DNA from: Neospora caninum Liverpool
Lineage: Eukaryota > Apicomplexa > Conoidasida > Eucoccidiorida > Sarcocystidae
Direction: 5' to 3'
Assembly: GCF_000208865.1 (NCBI RefSeq)
Contig: NC_018394.1
Span: 4,591,797-4,655,796, forward strand
Length of the DNA: 64,000 nt
Below the pieces are notes generated by a model. The model did not search any database, was not told where the DNA came from, and saw only the letters and a program-made list of their open reading frames with translations. Shown here piece by piece: positions 35,401 through 47,800 of the stretch. Each line of letters begins with the position of its first letter. Within the stretch, counting starts at the first letter, position 1. Both the position numbers and the translations under genes were made by a program.

Positions 35401-38400
35401 GGACCACGTCCTTGTGTGTAGAGTCTCTCCAACTCCCCGAAAAGAGTGCAGCATCTTGCCCCTCGGGCTCAGGAACAGGAGTGACGGGCCAGTGGGGCGA
35501 GACGTCATTCCTGCCTAGTGGGCCGCCCTCGGGTGCCTTTTCTCACTTTGGCGCCAGCGCATCCAGCGGTGCAGCTCCTGGAGGCCTGACGAACGAGGGC
35601 AGAGCCAGGGCTCCTGGGGGGCCCCGTCCATGTATCCGTGTGTCGGAGACGGGGGGAAGAGGACCCGGGGAGTTGTCCTCGGGGGCCTCTTGTGAGGGCC
35701 GAGCAGGGTCGTGGAGCTTCCTTACTGGCGTGGAACGCGCAGGGCCGATGGCAGACGCGAAGACAGCGAGGCGACTGGATGGGGACAGCTCTAATGGAGA
35801 AGGCTTTCTGTACGGATTCAGCGTGTCTATGGGCATGTATCGAGCGGATGACGATACAGGTCATGACCCAGACATCGTCTACGTCCCAGATCCAGAACAA
35901 ATCGACGAGGCTCTACTCGGTTTGCCGACATCGAAAATGGGAGACGCAACCTCACGCCACACAGTGGCGTCTCCCTGTTTGCAAGCAGACTCCGTGGAAA
36001 GCCTCCAGGTGAATTCTGCCGTCTATGGGGCAGGGGGGAAAGACCGGAGTCACTGTGATTCAGGGGTACATACCGAGTGCGAGCGTCGCCCGCTCCGTGT
36101 GTGCATGCAGAATAAAATGCCTCGCCAAGCAAAACAATTTGGAAGGAGAGAGACAGAGCTTGGATGGCCCGACGCTTCCAGTGAGCCCACCTCCTCTGCA
36201 TTGGTTGGAGCTTACCCGGAGCCGGAGGAAGATTCCGATAAGAAGGGAGACAGCCACGTGATGGACGAGTCTCGAAGAGGTTCGAGCGTCGCGGTGTCTG
36301 GGTCTCTGACGCACGAAGTTGGAAGCAACGGCGAGTGGGAGCCGGTGAGGCAGCGACCGCTGGGACAGGAACCCAGATGCACGGGGGGCAGGGCCTCGGG
36401 CCTGGAGGAAACAGCCTTTCCGTCAAGGATTGGCAACGGAAATCAGGTTCTTTCCGCTCCACTAGGCTGTCAGACAAACGACAGTGCTCCGCCTTCTCGT
36501 CCACAAAGCAGTACAAAAGAAACGTTCAGGTCACTTGACCAATCTTCCGGGCCTCCACTCTTGGAGTTGCATATCACCGGCGAAGGCCATCATTCTTCCG
36601 CTGCTTCTAGCCTCGCCCCCGAAGCCTGTCGAGGCAGCATGACCCCCACTGCGAGAGAGTGGCACGATGAGACGAAAACGCCTCCAGAACTTCAATCTGC
36701 AGCTCTCTCCGGTAGGGGTACACAGCCTGCCTCGCTGTACCCTCAACCGCAGGAGCCGTTCACTCGGAATGGGCAAATTAGTCACGCTCAGCTTGCGAGA
36801 AGCAGAGTGTCGCCCTCCTCTCCCGTCAGAGGGTTGACTGGAAAGGAGAGAGAGGCCCCTTCGAGCCCTTACTCTCTTCGTTCTCTCCCTGATGCAAGCT
36901 CTTCCCCCTGCTGGCCAACTGACAGTCGGTCCGATGCATGTCTCGTGGATGCTGATCGGTCACACCACGTCTCGGCGCGTGCTAGCGGGGGAAACCAAGC
37001 GCTGGATATGCGCGAGTGTGGGCGCTGTCCTGGGAAGCCTTGCGAGGAGGATTTCCGCGTCCTGCCCAGTCCCCTGTTCTCTTTTCCTCCTCTCCCGCTT
37101 TCTCGAAAAATGCCGGTTTTCATTCCCCCTGCGTTGGCTGCAGCAATATCCTGTCGCCGCCTAAGTTTCCCAACGACTGTGTGTCTCGGAGCGCGTCTCA
37201 CGTATCAATCTCGACTGGGCCTCCCCATGCCAGCCGCTCTTCCTCTGCTACCCGCAGAGAATCCAGCACGAAGCACACGAGGTGTGACTAGCAACACCCC
37301 TAGAACGAGTAAACCTTTGGGCTACGGCCAACGACCTCTTGCGCCGAGGCACTTTGCTCCTGCCCCAGATTTGCCTTGCATGCTGTGGGCCTGGACGTTC
37401 CCTGCAGCTCACGCGGTGCCTTTACGGGCCACGGGGCTCCTGCCTCAGCTTCAGCAGCGTGCGGCGTACCTCAGGCATCACCACACGATCCAGGCTTCTC
37501 AGTGTTATCCGGTAAAATACGAGCCCGGAATGTGTGCAGCGAATCTCGGGAGGTCCTCTTCCCATAACTGGGAGGAGCAACAGACAAGCAGTTGCCTATT
37601 TGCTCAGCCGGTAAGCAGTGGTGAAGTTCCAGCGGCACTGGGAGGGGAAACAGTGCCAGAGGGCGTGGAAAAGCTGAGTGGCCAGAGGGGGGGAAGAACC
37701 AGAAGCGAAGCGGACGAAGGCTTTTCCATGGAGCGAAGAAGGGACGAAGAACGGCGCAGACGTGGAGGACGTGCAACTCCAAACGAGGAACAGAAGGAGT
37801 ATGATTGTGGCCGTGTTGGGATGGAGAAGGATGGTAACAAGGATGGCGTAAATACAACACATGGCGGCTATGAGAATGCGCTATCAGGGGAGAGAGGAGC
37901 AAATCCAGCAGGGGGAATGCCGTGGGAAGACGAGTGCTGTGGAGACTTGTGTAACTCCTCGAGAGGCGGCAGACGATTCATACACACAGAGGACGAAGGA
38001 AGCCACTTGGCGGATACGGGCAACTCTTCGAGAAGACACAGTAGAGACAGCCATTCGAGAGATGGAGAAGGGACGGAAATCAGCTTGTCGCAGCTGTCCC
38101 CCTGTCCACCTTCATCGCCGAGGCCATTCCAAGCCAGTGAAGTCTCAGGAAGTAGCGGACAGCAACACAACGGAAGCGATATCGATGGATGCTCCCCTTC
38201 AAAGAATGTAGAATCGGCAGCAGCTAGTTACAGTGCGTTTTCTTCCGTTTCTTCTCCCCCTGGTGGAACGGATACCCCGTTAAGGTCGAAGAACAGGAAA
38301 GGAAAGAAGAAGAAACACCGACAGAAAAAGACCGAGCTGGTGTCTGACGATATGTCGACGCCTCCGAGGGGCAGCGATCCGGAGCCAATAATCTTCCAGT

Positions 38401-40115
38401 CTGCCGTGCATTCCGTGGGAAACATAGACGCAGAAACAGAGGATACCCGCGATGTTGTGCGCAAACGTGCGTCGAGTGAGGAAAGACAAGGAATTACTGC
38501 TGCAGAGCACCTGGACGAATATAGCGACTGCCCGGAAAGCACGGCAACGCAACCACCGTCACTGTTTTTGGGCGAGTCAAGCGTATGTACACCACAGGAA
38601 TCGCGAAAAGGAAGAAGAGAACCTGCAATACCATTGGTTTCACCAGGAGACGACGCCAGAGATGTGTTCCCATCTTCTGCAAACGCTTGCTGCGGAAAGG
38701 AAGTTACGATTACCTTCTCGGGCTCCGCCGCTGGAGAACGGGTGCGCACAGCAGACAGAAACTGTACAGCAGGCCTCATAACCTCCGTCGGACCCGGTGC
38801 CTTTTCTGCTAGTGAAAATGCACAGGGAACAGATAAGGGAAAGCAAGAGGAAGCGATGAGGGGGAGCGGTGGGCATGGGCACGGCTGCGGATCAAAAAAC
38901 CTCTCTCAAAACAATTCATCCTCTGTCACTCCCAGTGAGTGTCCCGCACGGGAAGACGAAGGTCGACACGCCTACCGGTCCCCAAATGCGCATGTATCGC
39001 AAATGCATCGCGACCCAGTGTGTCCCAGCCATGAAAGAATGATGAGAGCTACAAGCCATAATAGGCAGCATGAAGCAGTCTTTCCAGGAGAGCACAGTCC
39101 TCCCAATATACCGGTGCCTGACCTACCTGAGTTCAATAGTGATACCCTCGTCCAACAACGATTCCTTGTTCACTACGCCTTCCTCTTCGACCCGGGGGCG
39201 CTGGACTCTGATCAGCACTCGATCGGTAGGTGAAACAATAAACGGCACTTGAGAAAATAGTACAGGGGAAAACGCCAGGAAACCGGCGAGGCACCGTTTT
39301 CACTGTCCGTCGCCCGCGTCGTTCACCTATTGCACATCAGGTTAACAGACGTTCGAGGATGGTGCATCACGCGTTACGCATTTCTTCTTTGCAGCAGACA
39401 TCCGTAGTATGGGTGGATGTAGACGACCCAGTTCCTACCACCGTCCTGCCGCTACGTGTCTGTGCTCTTTCATTGCTGTACAAAAGCTGAATGGGGGTTG
39501 TATCTCGAAAAACTCCAGAGATCCTACATGATAAAAAACTTCCACATGTCCAGTTGAAATCTTCCTGCCTCCTTAATTCATCGTATGTTAATGTTCCCCG
39601 TCTCGCCGGCACTCCTGTGCAGTGATTCAGGCTCCCCAACGCGTGCGTGTTTTCGTTTGTTGCACCATGGAAAAACGTACCATATATAAATATACTTACG
39701 TTTGTGCATATTCTTTCGCAGTCTTCGCGCAAATCGAAGTGGGCTCTCTATTATGTAAGCATACATGCCTATGTGTATGTATTCTGTTTTTTGACGAGAC
39801 ACGGTCTTCGTTTTTTCCCTGTTTTCCGTTGCAGCTCACTCAGGGACAACCAACACACGCCGCCATGGCCGCGATGGCTTGGGCGGAATGGGGAGCAGTG
39901 CGGATCAACTCTCGGCTCTAGAGTTTCTGTATTTTGCTCGTTTGTGCGTGATCGACGGAGGCCTACAGACGAACGATGATGGAAGCGGTGAAAACATCGG
40001 AGGTTTGACAGCAGGCGAATTGGGAAGCGGTCGTCTCCAAGCCGGACACACAGAAGCCACTGATGAACTGCTCTCAGAACTACTCAAAAATGTCTTTCTC
40101 GACGCAAACTATTGA
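32473..40115 (+). CDS. Very large protein, possibly a divergent PEX16-like peroxin, five exons
   Basis: Proposed exons 32473-32548, 33003-33059, 33403-33572, 33855-39225 and 39835-40115; 5,955 nt, 1,984 residues, all phases matching. The short first exons encode an N-terminal helical segment (residues 1-101), followed by helices near 156 (EDLLYCSSELTIAYALLNTA) and near 570 (WNLLHPVALLRIVKN), then long Ser/Gly/Glu-rich disorder and a Lys-rich patch (KNRKGKKKKHRQKK). The C-terminus has two more hydrophobic helices (QQRFLVHYAFLFDPG near 1870, ALEFLYFARLCVIDGG near 1920). The order of these blocks resembles peroxin PEX16, which helps insert peroxisomal membrane proteins, but PEX16 is usually about 350 residues and no alignment was computed. 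An unused donor-like CAG/GTATGT near 35065 could mark an extra intron. The gene model is firmer than the family call. Confidence 0.65.
33259..33274. repeat. Short (TA)n microsatellite
   Basis: A TA run in intron 2 of the large PEX16-like gene, surrounded by tatgcgcaca words. Confidence 0.75.
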
Positions 40116-40184
40116 ACACGGATATGCGTACATACGTATGGTTGTTGCTGCATATGCGTATATCAATAGTTGTTCCTACACAAC

Positions 40185-40206
40185 TATATATATATATATA
40201 TATATA
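40185..40206. repeat. (TA)n microsatellite
   Basis: A TA dinucleotide run just downstream of the stop of the large PEX16-like gene, inside an AT-rich stretch with repeated tatgtat and tatgcgta words. Confidence 0.85.
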
Positions 40207-40441
40207 GGTATATATACGAATTGATGTACATGCACAGTTTTCCAGTTTATGTAAGTTGAAATGTATGTATGTGCGCATATGTAGCTCTAGGCGACTCTGT
40301 TTGTATTTATACAAATATGTGTATATACACATAGATCTGTGAGTGCGGACATACGCTTGTTGTGTGCTTTCTGTGCTGCTTCGTGAATTTGAAAGTAAAG
40401 GTTGGAGACGGTGGGGAACAATAACTCTCAAATGAGCAAGT

Positions 40442-42359
40442 GTGTGGCGATGGAACACAGCCGTGTCACGTCCTGCGTCCGGACAACGTCAGTGGAAGGA
40501 TGGAAGAGCGGAATGTGCATCGTTACATGTCGCATTTTTTGCCGCCGAGAAGCGCCATATGCAGGACTCTCTAGTATGCGGCTTGCGCCGTGATGCGAAC
40601 CCCACGCCGGAGGTGAGCCGAGGCGTTCCTTTTCGCTCCCTTCAAAATCGAGTATGAAACCATGATACCTATTCTGTTCACATATATATACACGCACACA
40701 TTCATATAACTAAACACTTTTTTTCATGCACTATCCCCACAAGTCGGTGTATGCTTACACCACCACGGCAAGTGATAATGGGAAGACAGAAGCCCTACAA
40801 CTGTTTCGGCTACATGCCGTCCACTGGTGCAGACACCCTTGTGCCGAACCTGACGATCCCACCAGGCCTCCTCCAAGGAGCACCTTTTTTTGCCGTTGTC
40901 CTGCGTGTTAACTTTACGAAATTCGTTGATTCGTGCCCTACTTCCCGCCCCCACATCACTTTGCCCGTTAATAGTAATTTCTTTATACGTGCCTCTTTTC
41001 CAGCCCACCTTCTACAAGCGTAGACCATTCCTCTGAGTACCTAGACGAAAACTGTTCGAACAAGAGAAGACGCTGCGGCTTCTACTCCGGTGCGTGGGAT
41101 TGAGCGAAGCCCCACGACTCCATGGTACACTCGTCACCTCTTGTAACTCTCTTTTGGCATAGCAAAGGGAATTGACACCTTCCCTGACGTCAGAGGCTTT
41201 ACGGTCGCTCCCCTCCCACGACGGTCGGCTCCCACGATCGGATAGTTTACTTATTTCGAGAGGCAAAACGAGCATAATAGGACACAACGGAGTCCATTTC
41301 CACGCCGTGAAGCTCGACAAACCGTCGCTACATATATATATATATATATATATACATACATATGTATATATATATATATATATGCATGCCTATGTGTTTA
41401 TGTCGGTTTCCATTTCAGAGGCTGACTCGGGACGAAGCCAAATGCAAGGTGTGAGAAAAGCGCTTGATCTTTTTCATTTCGTCGTTGAGCCAACCACTCT
41501 TTGTCCATCAGTCGTCCCTTCTCTCTGAAGAGCTGTGCTCTGTAAAACAACACAGCCGATGGAAAAGTTCGCGGTTCTGTAGTCTACGTGCACTGCTGCC
41601 CATCACCCGCTTCTACATCACCGGTCCCACATTTTCTGAGACATCTCTGCTTTAGGACAGGAAGAAATCCCCCTTGATATGTTTCTTCTACAGAAAAAAA
41701 CCCCTATTTGTCACTCGATTCTCTGCCCGAGGCTTGCGGCGTCTCTCTCGGAGCTCCTCCCCGCCCGGCGACGAACTGCCCCCGGGGTGTATTGACAGGC
41801 AGGACGAGCATCGGCAGCTAAAACTGCAGAATCGGTCTTCCGACGGTCGTCCAGCGCCTCAATTTGTGGCAGGGAAAACTGAAACCGTAAATGGCCTCCC
41901 GAATGGGGAATCGGCATCTCTCGCAGGGGCGTCGCCGTCCCGCTTGTCGAAAGTGAGACTTGTTGCCGGTTCCAGAATCCGGTGTATCTACAGCACAGTT
42001 GGGCCGTCCAGATTGCCGCACCGAAGGGGTGCGCAATTATTCTCTGAGGAACGTGTGGTGGTTCCTCTAACGAGACTTTGCGAATATCCACACGCGTGCA
42101 GGTTTCTACCCCACCTGCTGCGCCTGTGAAAGAGCGGCGTTTGCTGGGGCCCACCCTATTTTTTTGCGGGACTTTTTCTCAGGTGACGCGGCTTCGAGAG
42201 AGGCGTCAGCTGAAACACCCATGCGCGCGCGCACTTCTCGTTGCGCACTGGGGAAAAACAGCCTTCTCCCCCCCGTACAGAGAGACTAGAGGTTACCCCG
42301 TCTCTGGGCTCCGAATGCGGACACCAAGACGTGGACACCGTGGATTCTTGAGGGTGTGA
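40442..42359 (+). CDS. Possible multi-exon gene, structure unresolved
   Basis: Several exon-like blocks with good splice signals lie here. One ends at 40612 before gtgagc and encodes MQDSLVCGLRRDANPTPE. A block at 40744-40904 feeds in phase into 41004-41089 (after ttttccag; encodes SVDHSSEYLDENCSNKRRR), which feeds in phase into 41419-41448/41450 (encodes EADSGRSQMQ). A longer block of about 41694-41954 (encodes RQDEHRQLKLQNRSSDGRPA and SLAGASPSRLSK before gtgaga) and a terminal block after tttttctcag at 42182 are also open. I could not join 41450 to 41694 in the phase needed, and no start codon is secure. No family is recognised; the blocks are hydrophilic and Ser/Arg-rich. Confidence 0.3.
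41332..41384. repeat. Imperfect (TA)n microsatellite
   Basis: TA runs interrupted by catacatatg. It falls in a presumed intron of the unresolved gene. Confidence 0.85.
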
Positions 42360-43422
42360 AAAAGGAGAGCGTCACTCTTCTTTCGCGAAGGTGGAATCGT
42401 CGCCTTTCTCTGGTTCTGTGGACTTGTGTGTTTTCCCCTCTGTTTGTGGCCGTACGTTTTCGTGGGGGGTCCACGTGGTGAACCGAGTCCATGCGTTTGT
42501 AAATCGTTTCACAATCGTCGTGCGTTTGCGCAAGAGGCCCCACTCTCAGTCTCAGCCTCTGCTTGGTTCAGCTTCTGTGCGAATAAACAGGGCGCGTAGC
42601 GACATTCACGAATCTCTCTGACCCGAATTTCTCGACCACCTTCTGCCCGCGATTCCCCGTTTCAAGTAGGTTTTCCCGTCTTTTCGCCAAAAACCTGTCC
42701 CTCCCTTCACCCTCCGTTTACAACCCGCTGCTTCTGCACTTTTTCTGCGATTTCGCCGCTCAAAATCCGGCGCAGTCACGGCCCTTCCTCTGGTCGTCCC
42801 AAAACCGAGAGTACGGGGACGCCGAAACCGTCCTTACCGATGAACAAAAACCGTGCATGTTTTGACTAGAGACAACCTCTGGGGAGACGGGGTCCCCCTC
42901 GGCGTGCTCTTCCCCGCGTTGGCCGATTTCTATGCGCCTCTCCCGGCCCAAAAAACCAGTGAACTTTCAAAAGACGTGCCCGGTGGAGAGCATGCATCAA
43001 CAGTTTTTGCAGATTTTCCGCAAAACGTGATCTTGTGTGCTTCACCGGGCGTCTGTAGAAGAGGTTTCCCGCGTGCCGCTGTCGCACATCCGCGTGTTGC
43101 GTTTCTCGTCACCTATGCATCTTGTCCCTTAGCTCGTTTCCTCATGCGTTTTCTCGCGTGCGCATGCCTGTTTTATCCGTTAGGGTCTGTCTGCCCCCGT
43201 CGATTTCCTTTTGCGGCCTTCACTCCCCAAGTCTGTTCGGTCTCCTCGCAAGTACGTCTCTGCCAAGAGCCTGTCGTTTCGTCTCGGCATTCACCGTGGG
43301 CCTTGCCCGTTCGTCTCGCGTCGCTTGACGGGTTACATCATCCACCGAGAACAACATGCGCGTGGTGCCCGTCTCGCCTCTGTTTTCGTCTACGATTCGT
43401 CCCGAGAGTAGACACTGCTGCT

Positions 43423-43426
<4 letters not shown>

Positions 43427-43468
<42 letters not shown>

Positions 43469-43473
43469 GTATG

Positions 43474-43505
<32 letters not shown>
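43427..43505. repeat. Compound (TA)n/(TATG)n microsatellite
   Basis: About 79 bases of TA repeat with interspersed tatgtatg steps. It is one of the two longest simple-repeat tracts in the window. Confidence 0.9.
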
Positions 43506-43856
43506 ATACAGACGCTCAAGTCGACGACGGGGTGTAGCGCTTCATCGACCGTATGCTCTGCTTTTGGCTGCATCTGTGACTGCTGTCTAATCAGTGAAAC
43601 AGATGCATATTGTAGCTAGACACTGTTTTGGACAGCTATCGAACGTCACCGTAGCGCTGCCCGCCCGAGAGACGTGGCGTAAGCACGACTTTTCTGCCTT
43701 GATCTTTCGATTGATTTGCTTGCGCGAGTAAGACAGAGGCGTTACATCTGGAGCGGACAAGCTGTGATGGACTCACCGTTCGGATGTGTGGGAAATGCGG
43801 TTTCTCTCGACGGAGACTCACGGGGGATCAAGTTCGCGGAGCGCCATGTGGGACTG

Positions 43857-43889
43857 ATATATATATATATATATATATGGTATATATAT
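43857..43889. repeat. (TA)n microsatellite
   Basis: A TA run broken once by GG, about 350 bases after the compound microsatellite. Confidence 0.85.
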
Positions 43890-44857
43890 GTGGCGACATG
43901 ATTCGTTCCAACTCCGTACACTCTGCCTTTCTGGCGAAGCTGGTTAGCGCCTTTCTTTTCATGTGTTGATCTTTTTGTGTTCTTGGAGGCGACCCCGCCA
44001 ACGCGTGGTATGAGTGGTTCTCGTTTACTCTCTTCTTAGGGTCTGTCTCCGCTTCAAGTGTCTCTCCAGCACGCTTCTGCAGAAACTCGTAAGTTGGCCC
44101 CCACGATTTATATTCGTCACTCGATTGCACGCCTGACCCTTTTACACAGACACCTATATGTATACATTTATAGGCGTGTACGCGCGAACATTCGCTGTAT
44201 TTTTTCTGCAGTCATCTTTTGCTCGTATGCATCGATATAACGGCTGTGAAGTGGGAGATCATGTGGGCTTCGGGCATGTCGTCTGCCGGAATCCCCTTTT
44301 CGACTGGTACCAAGGCTTTCTTTTCCGTTCCATGAACTCTTTTTAGAGGAGGGCGGCACATCCACCTGAACTGGGAGAGATAGTGAACGTCTCTTGTGTT
44401 CTACGTCGATGTATGCATATCCACATGTGTGTGACTGATATGCTGCTCATGCTGCAGGCGGCGTAAGTGGGCGCATATTCATGTATAAAGTAGACATGGC
44501 GTGCATACGCATCTCTGTTGCGGCTTGGGGATATTTGCGTGTGCCGTATGTTTTTTGTCCTCTGCTTTCAGATCGATTCCGCGTCTTCCGTTTCTCTCCT
44601 CGTCTTGCCGTCTTGTCTCCGCCATTGTCTTTCTCCCTCGTTTTTGTCGTTTCTCTCGCATTCCCTGTATTCTGTCTCAAGAGCTTTTCGTCCGTATCAT
44701 TTTTGTCTCGGTGTGTCACGCCACGTTTTCCTCTCACTCCTCGCCGGACCGCCTTCGCTCAAGGGACGGACTGCGGGGTATTTGTCCAGCGACTGCCAGC
44801 GGCCACGTCGAGGATGTAGCTGCTCTAAAAACACGGCCTTGCGATCGAAACGTCACG

Positions 44858-47800
44858 ATGATGAGTCAACATCACCCACATGCATCGACTTTCAACGCAG
44901 GAGCGGAGCGAGGGCCTGCTCACGGGGCCGGGGCTCCACCTCGAGGCTCGGCGGCCCACTCGGGCGACCTCGACTGGGACTCTCTTGGAGGCATGCGACG
45001 CGTCACAGGTAAAACTATCGGACCTGCGGGCACGGATGCGTGCAGGAAACGCGCAACTGCTTTTTCCCTTCCGTTCTCCCTCTGAGTATGAGTGTGTGTG
45101 CTCATGTGGTGTACTCCCGACGTCGAGACGAGAACCTTGCGCGTCGGTCGCGCGCTCAGATTCCGCGGTGTGAGGTCTTGTGCGCAAGGGTCGTCCGCTT
45201 TTTTGGTCGATGTCTCGTCCCTCTCTCAGGCGCCCCCGCGGCCAACTCGTGTGCTCCGACTGCTGGGCTCTCGCTGAATCCGCCGACCCAGGAGACAGTG
45301 CATGCGGGAGGCGCTGAGGACCTGACCCGCGGGCCCGCCGCGCCGTCGCCCCCCATCATGTACCACCACGTGCCTGCCTCGCAGGGCATGATGGGCGCTA
45401 ACGGCCCCCACTCCCACGCGAACGCTGGCCCCGTGCTCCACGGAAACGTCTACGCGTCGCCAGTGTACAACAACTATTACGGACCCGCGCCCGGATCCGG
45501 TTTCGTGGGGGGCGTCTATCCGGGCTACCCCGGCGGGGCGGCTGGCGGCCACGCGATGCACAACTACCCGGGACCAGGCAAGTACGGTCACTACAACTCG
45601 GGGATGAACGGGTCGTACTCCGGAAGCCCCGCGAGCGGGCCTGGTCTCGTGGGGCACGCGCCGGGCGCCACCGGCGGGCCGGGGGGCGTGAGCCCCGCGC
45701 TGCATCCGGCTTCGCCGGGAGGCGAGCGAGGCGGAAAGAGCTTTGTGCGGCGCGGCGAGGGCCGGAATGTGAATCGCGGGCGAGGAGACGCGAATGCGGT
45801 CTTCCCGCCGCCGGTCGACGGCGGAAACGCGGGGTTCGCCAACTCGCGGAACCAAGGCGCGGGCAAGCGAAACGAGGGCGGAGTGTACCGAGCGGGGCAC
45901 AGTCGGGGCAACACAGGAAGACGAATGGAGCGTGGCCGCGGCGAGCAGGCGGGCGTCGGGGCGTGGGGCTCCGGCGACGAAGGCGACAACCGCGATGCCG
46001 TGGACGAGGACGCGAACGCAGCCGTCACTGCACAGAACGCCCGGGGCCTTCTCGCGCCCCGCCAGGGCTTGCAGAGCCGCAACGCAAGCGCCCCGACGGG
46101 CGAGGAACGTGACGGATTCGTGCAGGCCTCAGACACTTCCGCGTCACTCTTGGCTGACGACGGCAAGAAGAGGACGGAGCAGCCCCGCGTGGAACCGCGG
46201 GCTGAGCAGTCGCCGCCGAAGGAAGCGCGCGACGACGGATGGGACGATGACGGCTTTGGCGGCGGCGTGTCTATGGTGGACATCAACGAGATTCGCAACA
46301 AGCACGCGCAGCTCGCCAACAAGGCACCGAGTGCGCCGCGCGCGGCGGCGCCTCTGCCGTCGATGGGTGAGCCGAAGACCGCAAGTCAACCGGCCGGGAA
46401 GAAGGACGAGAAGAAGGAGAACGCAGACGGTGGAAAGGGCGTGAGTGGGCCAGAAAAGAAGGAAGCGAGTCGCATGCAGCTGCCGTCCTTTCCTGCCGTG
46501 CCCCAGAGCCAGGAAGGCGCGGCGGTGACAGAGAGCAAGAAGGAAGAGGTCAAGAAGGAAGAGGCCAAGAAGGAGGAACCGGCGCCTGTCGCGGAGACGT
46601 CGGGTGTCTCGGCACTCGGGAAGCCGGGCGGCGGGGCTTGGCGTCCCCGAAGCCAGAGACAGTTCACGCGCGAAGAAGAACTTGACCGAACCGTGAAGGC
46701 GCTGCTGAACAAACTGACGATTGAGAAGTTCGACACCATCACGGAAAAACTCGCGCGCACAGTCGAGGGACTGAAGGAGCACAAGGAACTGCAACTGGTT
46801 GTCAACGTCGTCATGGAAAAAGCGGTGACGGAGCCCGACTGGTCGGAGATGTACGCTGACTTGTGCCAGGTAAGAAGGCAGGATCGCGACACGGAGTCCA
46901 CCGGAGGGTGGAATGCCTCGAACAGCGAGCTCGAAAAGAGGTGGAGAGCCAAAGCATGCAGCGACAGCCAAAAAGCCATCTAGTTTCCACTTCGCACACA
47001 CAGACCCCAGTAGTCCCCAGGCTCACCTCTCTCAACACTTGCATACACATGCATGTGTAGATGCGGATATGTGTGTGTTTACGTCTTTGCTTTTTTCAGG
47101 TTCTGCAGTGGCGCAGTGTACCGACTGAAGGGACAGATATTGATAACTTCCGCAAGACACCGTTCATGAAGGCTCTGCTCACGAAAATTCAGGCTGAGTA
47201 CGAGGCCATGCCGAGGTACGTCTAAACCGTGCAAGTAGAATTCAAAGAAGGGATCGCCTCATATATGTATTTACGTGTATTTGCTTGTGCACTTTTTTGC
47301 GTGAACATCTCCGTATGTGGGTCTGTGTTTTTGTTTCTGCTCAGAGTGTGTATATAGACCCATCTCATCTCTGGGTGACTCACCCCTCTTGCTTCAGTGT
47401 ACATGTGAAAGTCTTCACCACCAGATGACTTCACATTTGTAAGTGTAGATACGCGTATGCATGTGGATTAATCTCCATGGCAGGCAGCCGGGTTGTGCAT
47501 TTCTACGGGTGGTCGATGTGCCTTTTTGCTGGTGCTTAGGACGCTGGAATCTCGGCTCCGCAGTCTGCCTTCCGGCGAGCTGGACCCCGAGGCTGTCGAA
47601 GAAATGCAGCAGCTGAAGAGAACGAAAAACCGCATTTTGGGAGTCGTCAAGTTGATTGGCGAACTGTTTCAGCGAAAAATCCTCGGCTTCCCGATCGTCC
47701 GGGACGTTGTCGTGGATCTCGTAATCAAGAACGAGGAACCCGACGAGCACTTCATCGAATGCTTCGTGCAGCTCATCGCCACCACAGGTAACGGCTGCGG

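Larger units (their letters stand above)
42360..44857. other. Intergenic region upstream of the eIF4G-like gene
   Basis: The 2.5 kb holds CT-rich tracts and two TA microsatellites. A plus frame at 42853-43506 runs into the microsatellite as a Tyr-Ile repeat and shows no motif, so I do not call it. The region probably includes the promoter and 5' leader of the eIF4G-like gene. Confidence 0.45.

Noticed and set aside
42853..43506. 217-codon plus frame
   Set aside because: It ends in a Tyr-Ile tract from the TA microsatellite, has no motif or splice partner, and lies in a likely promoter region.
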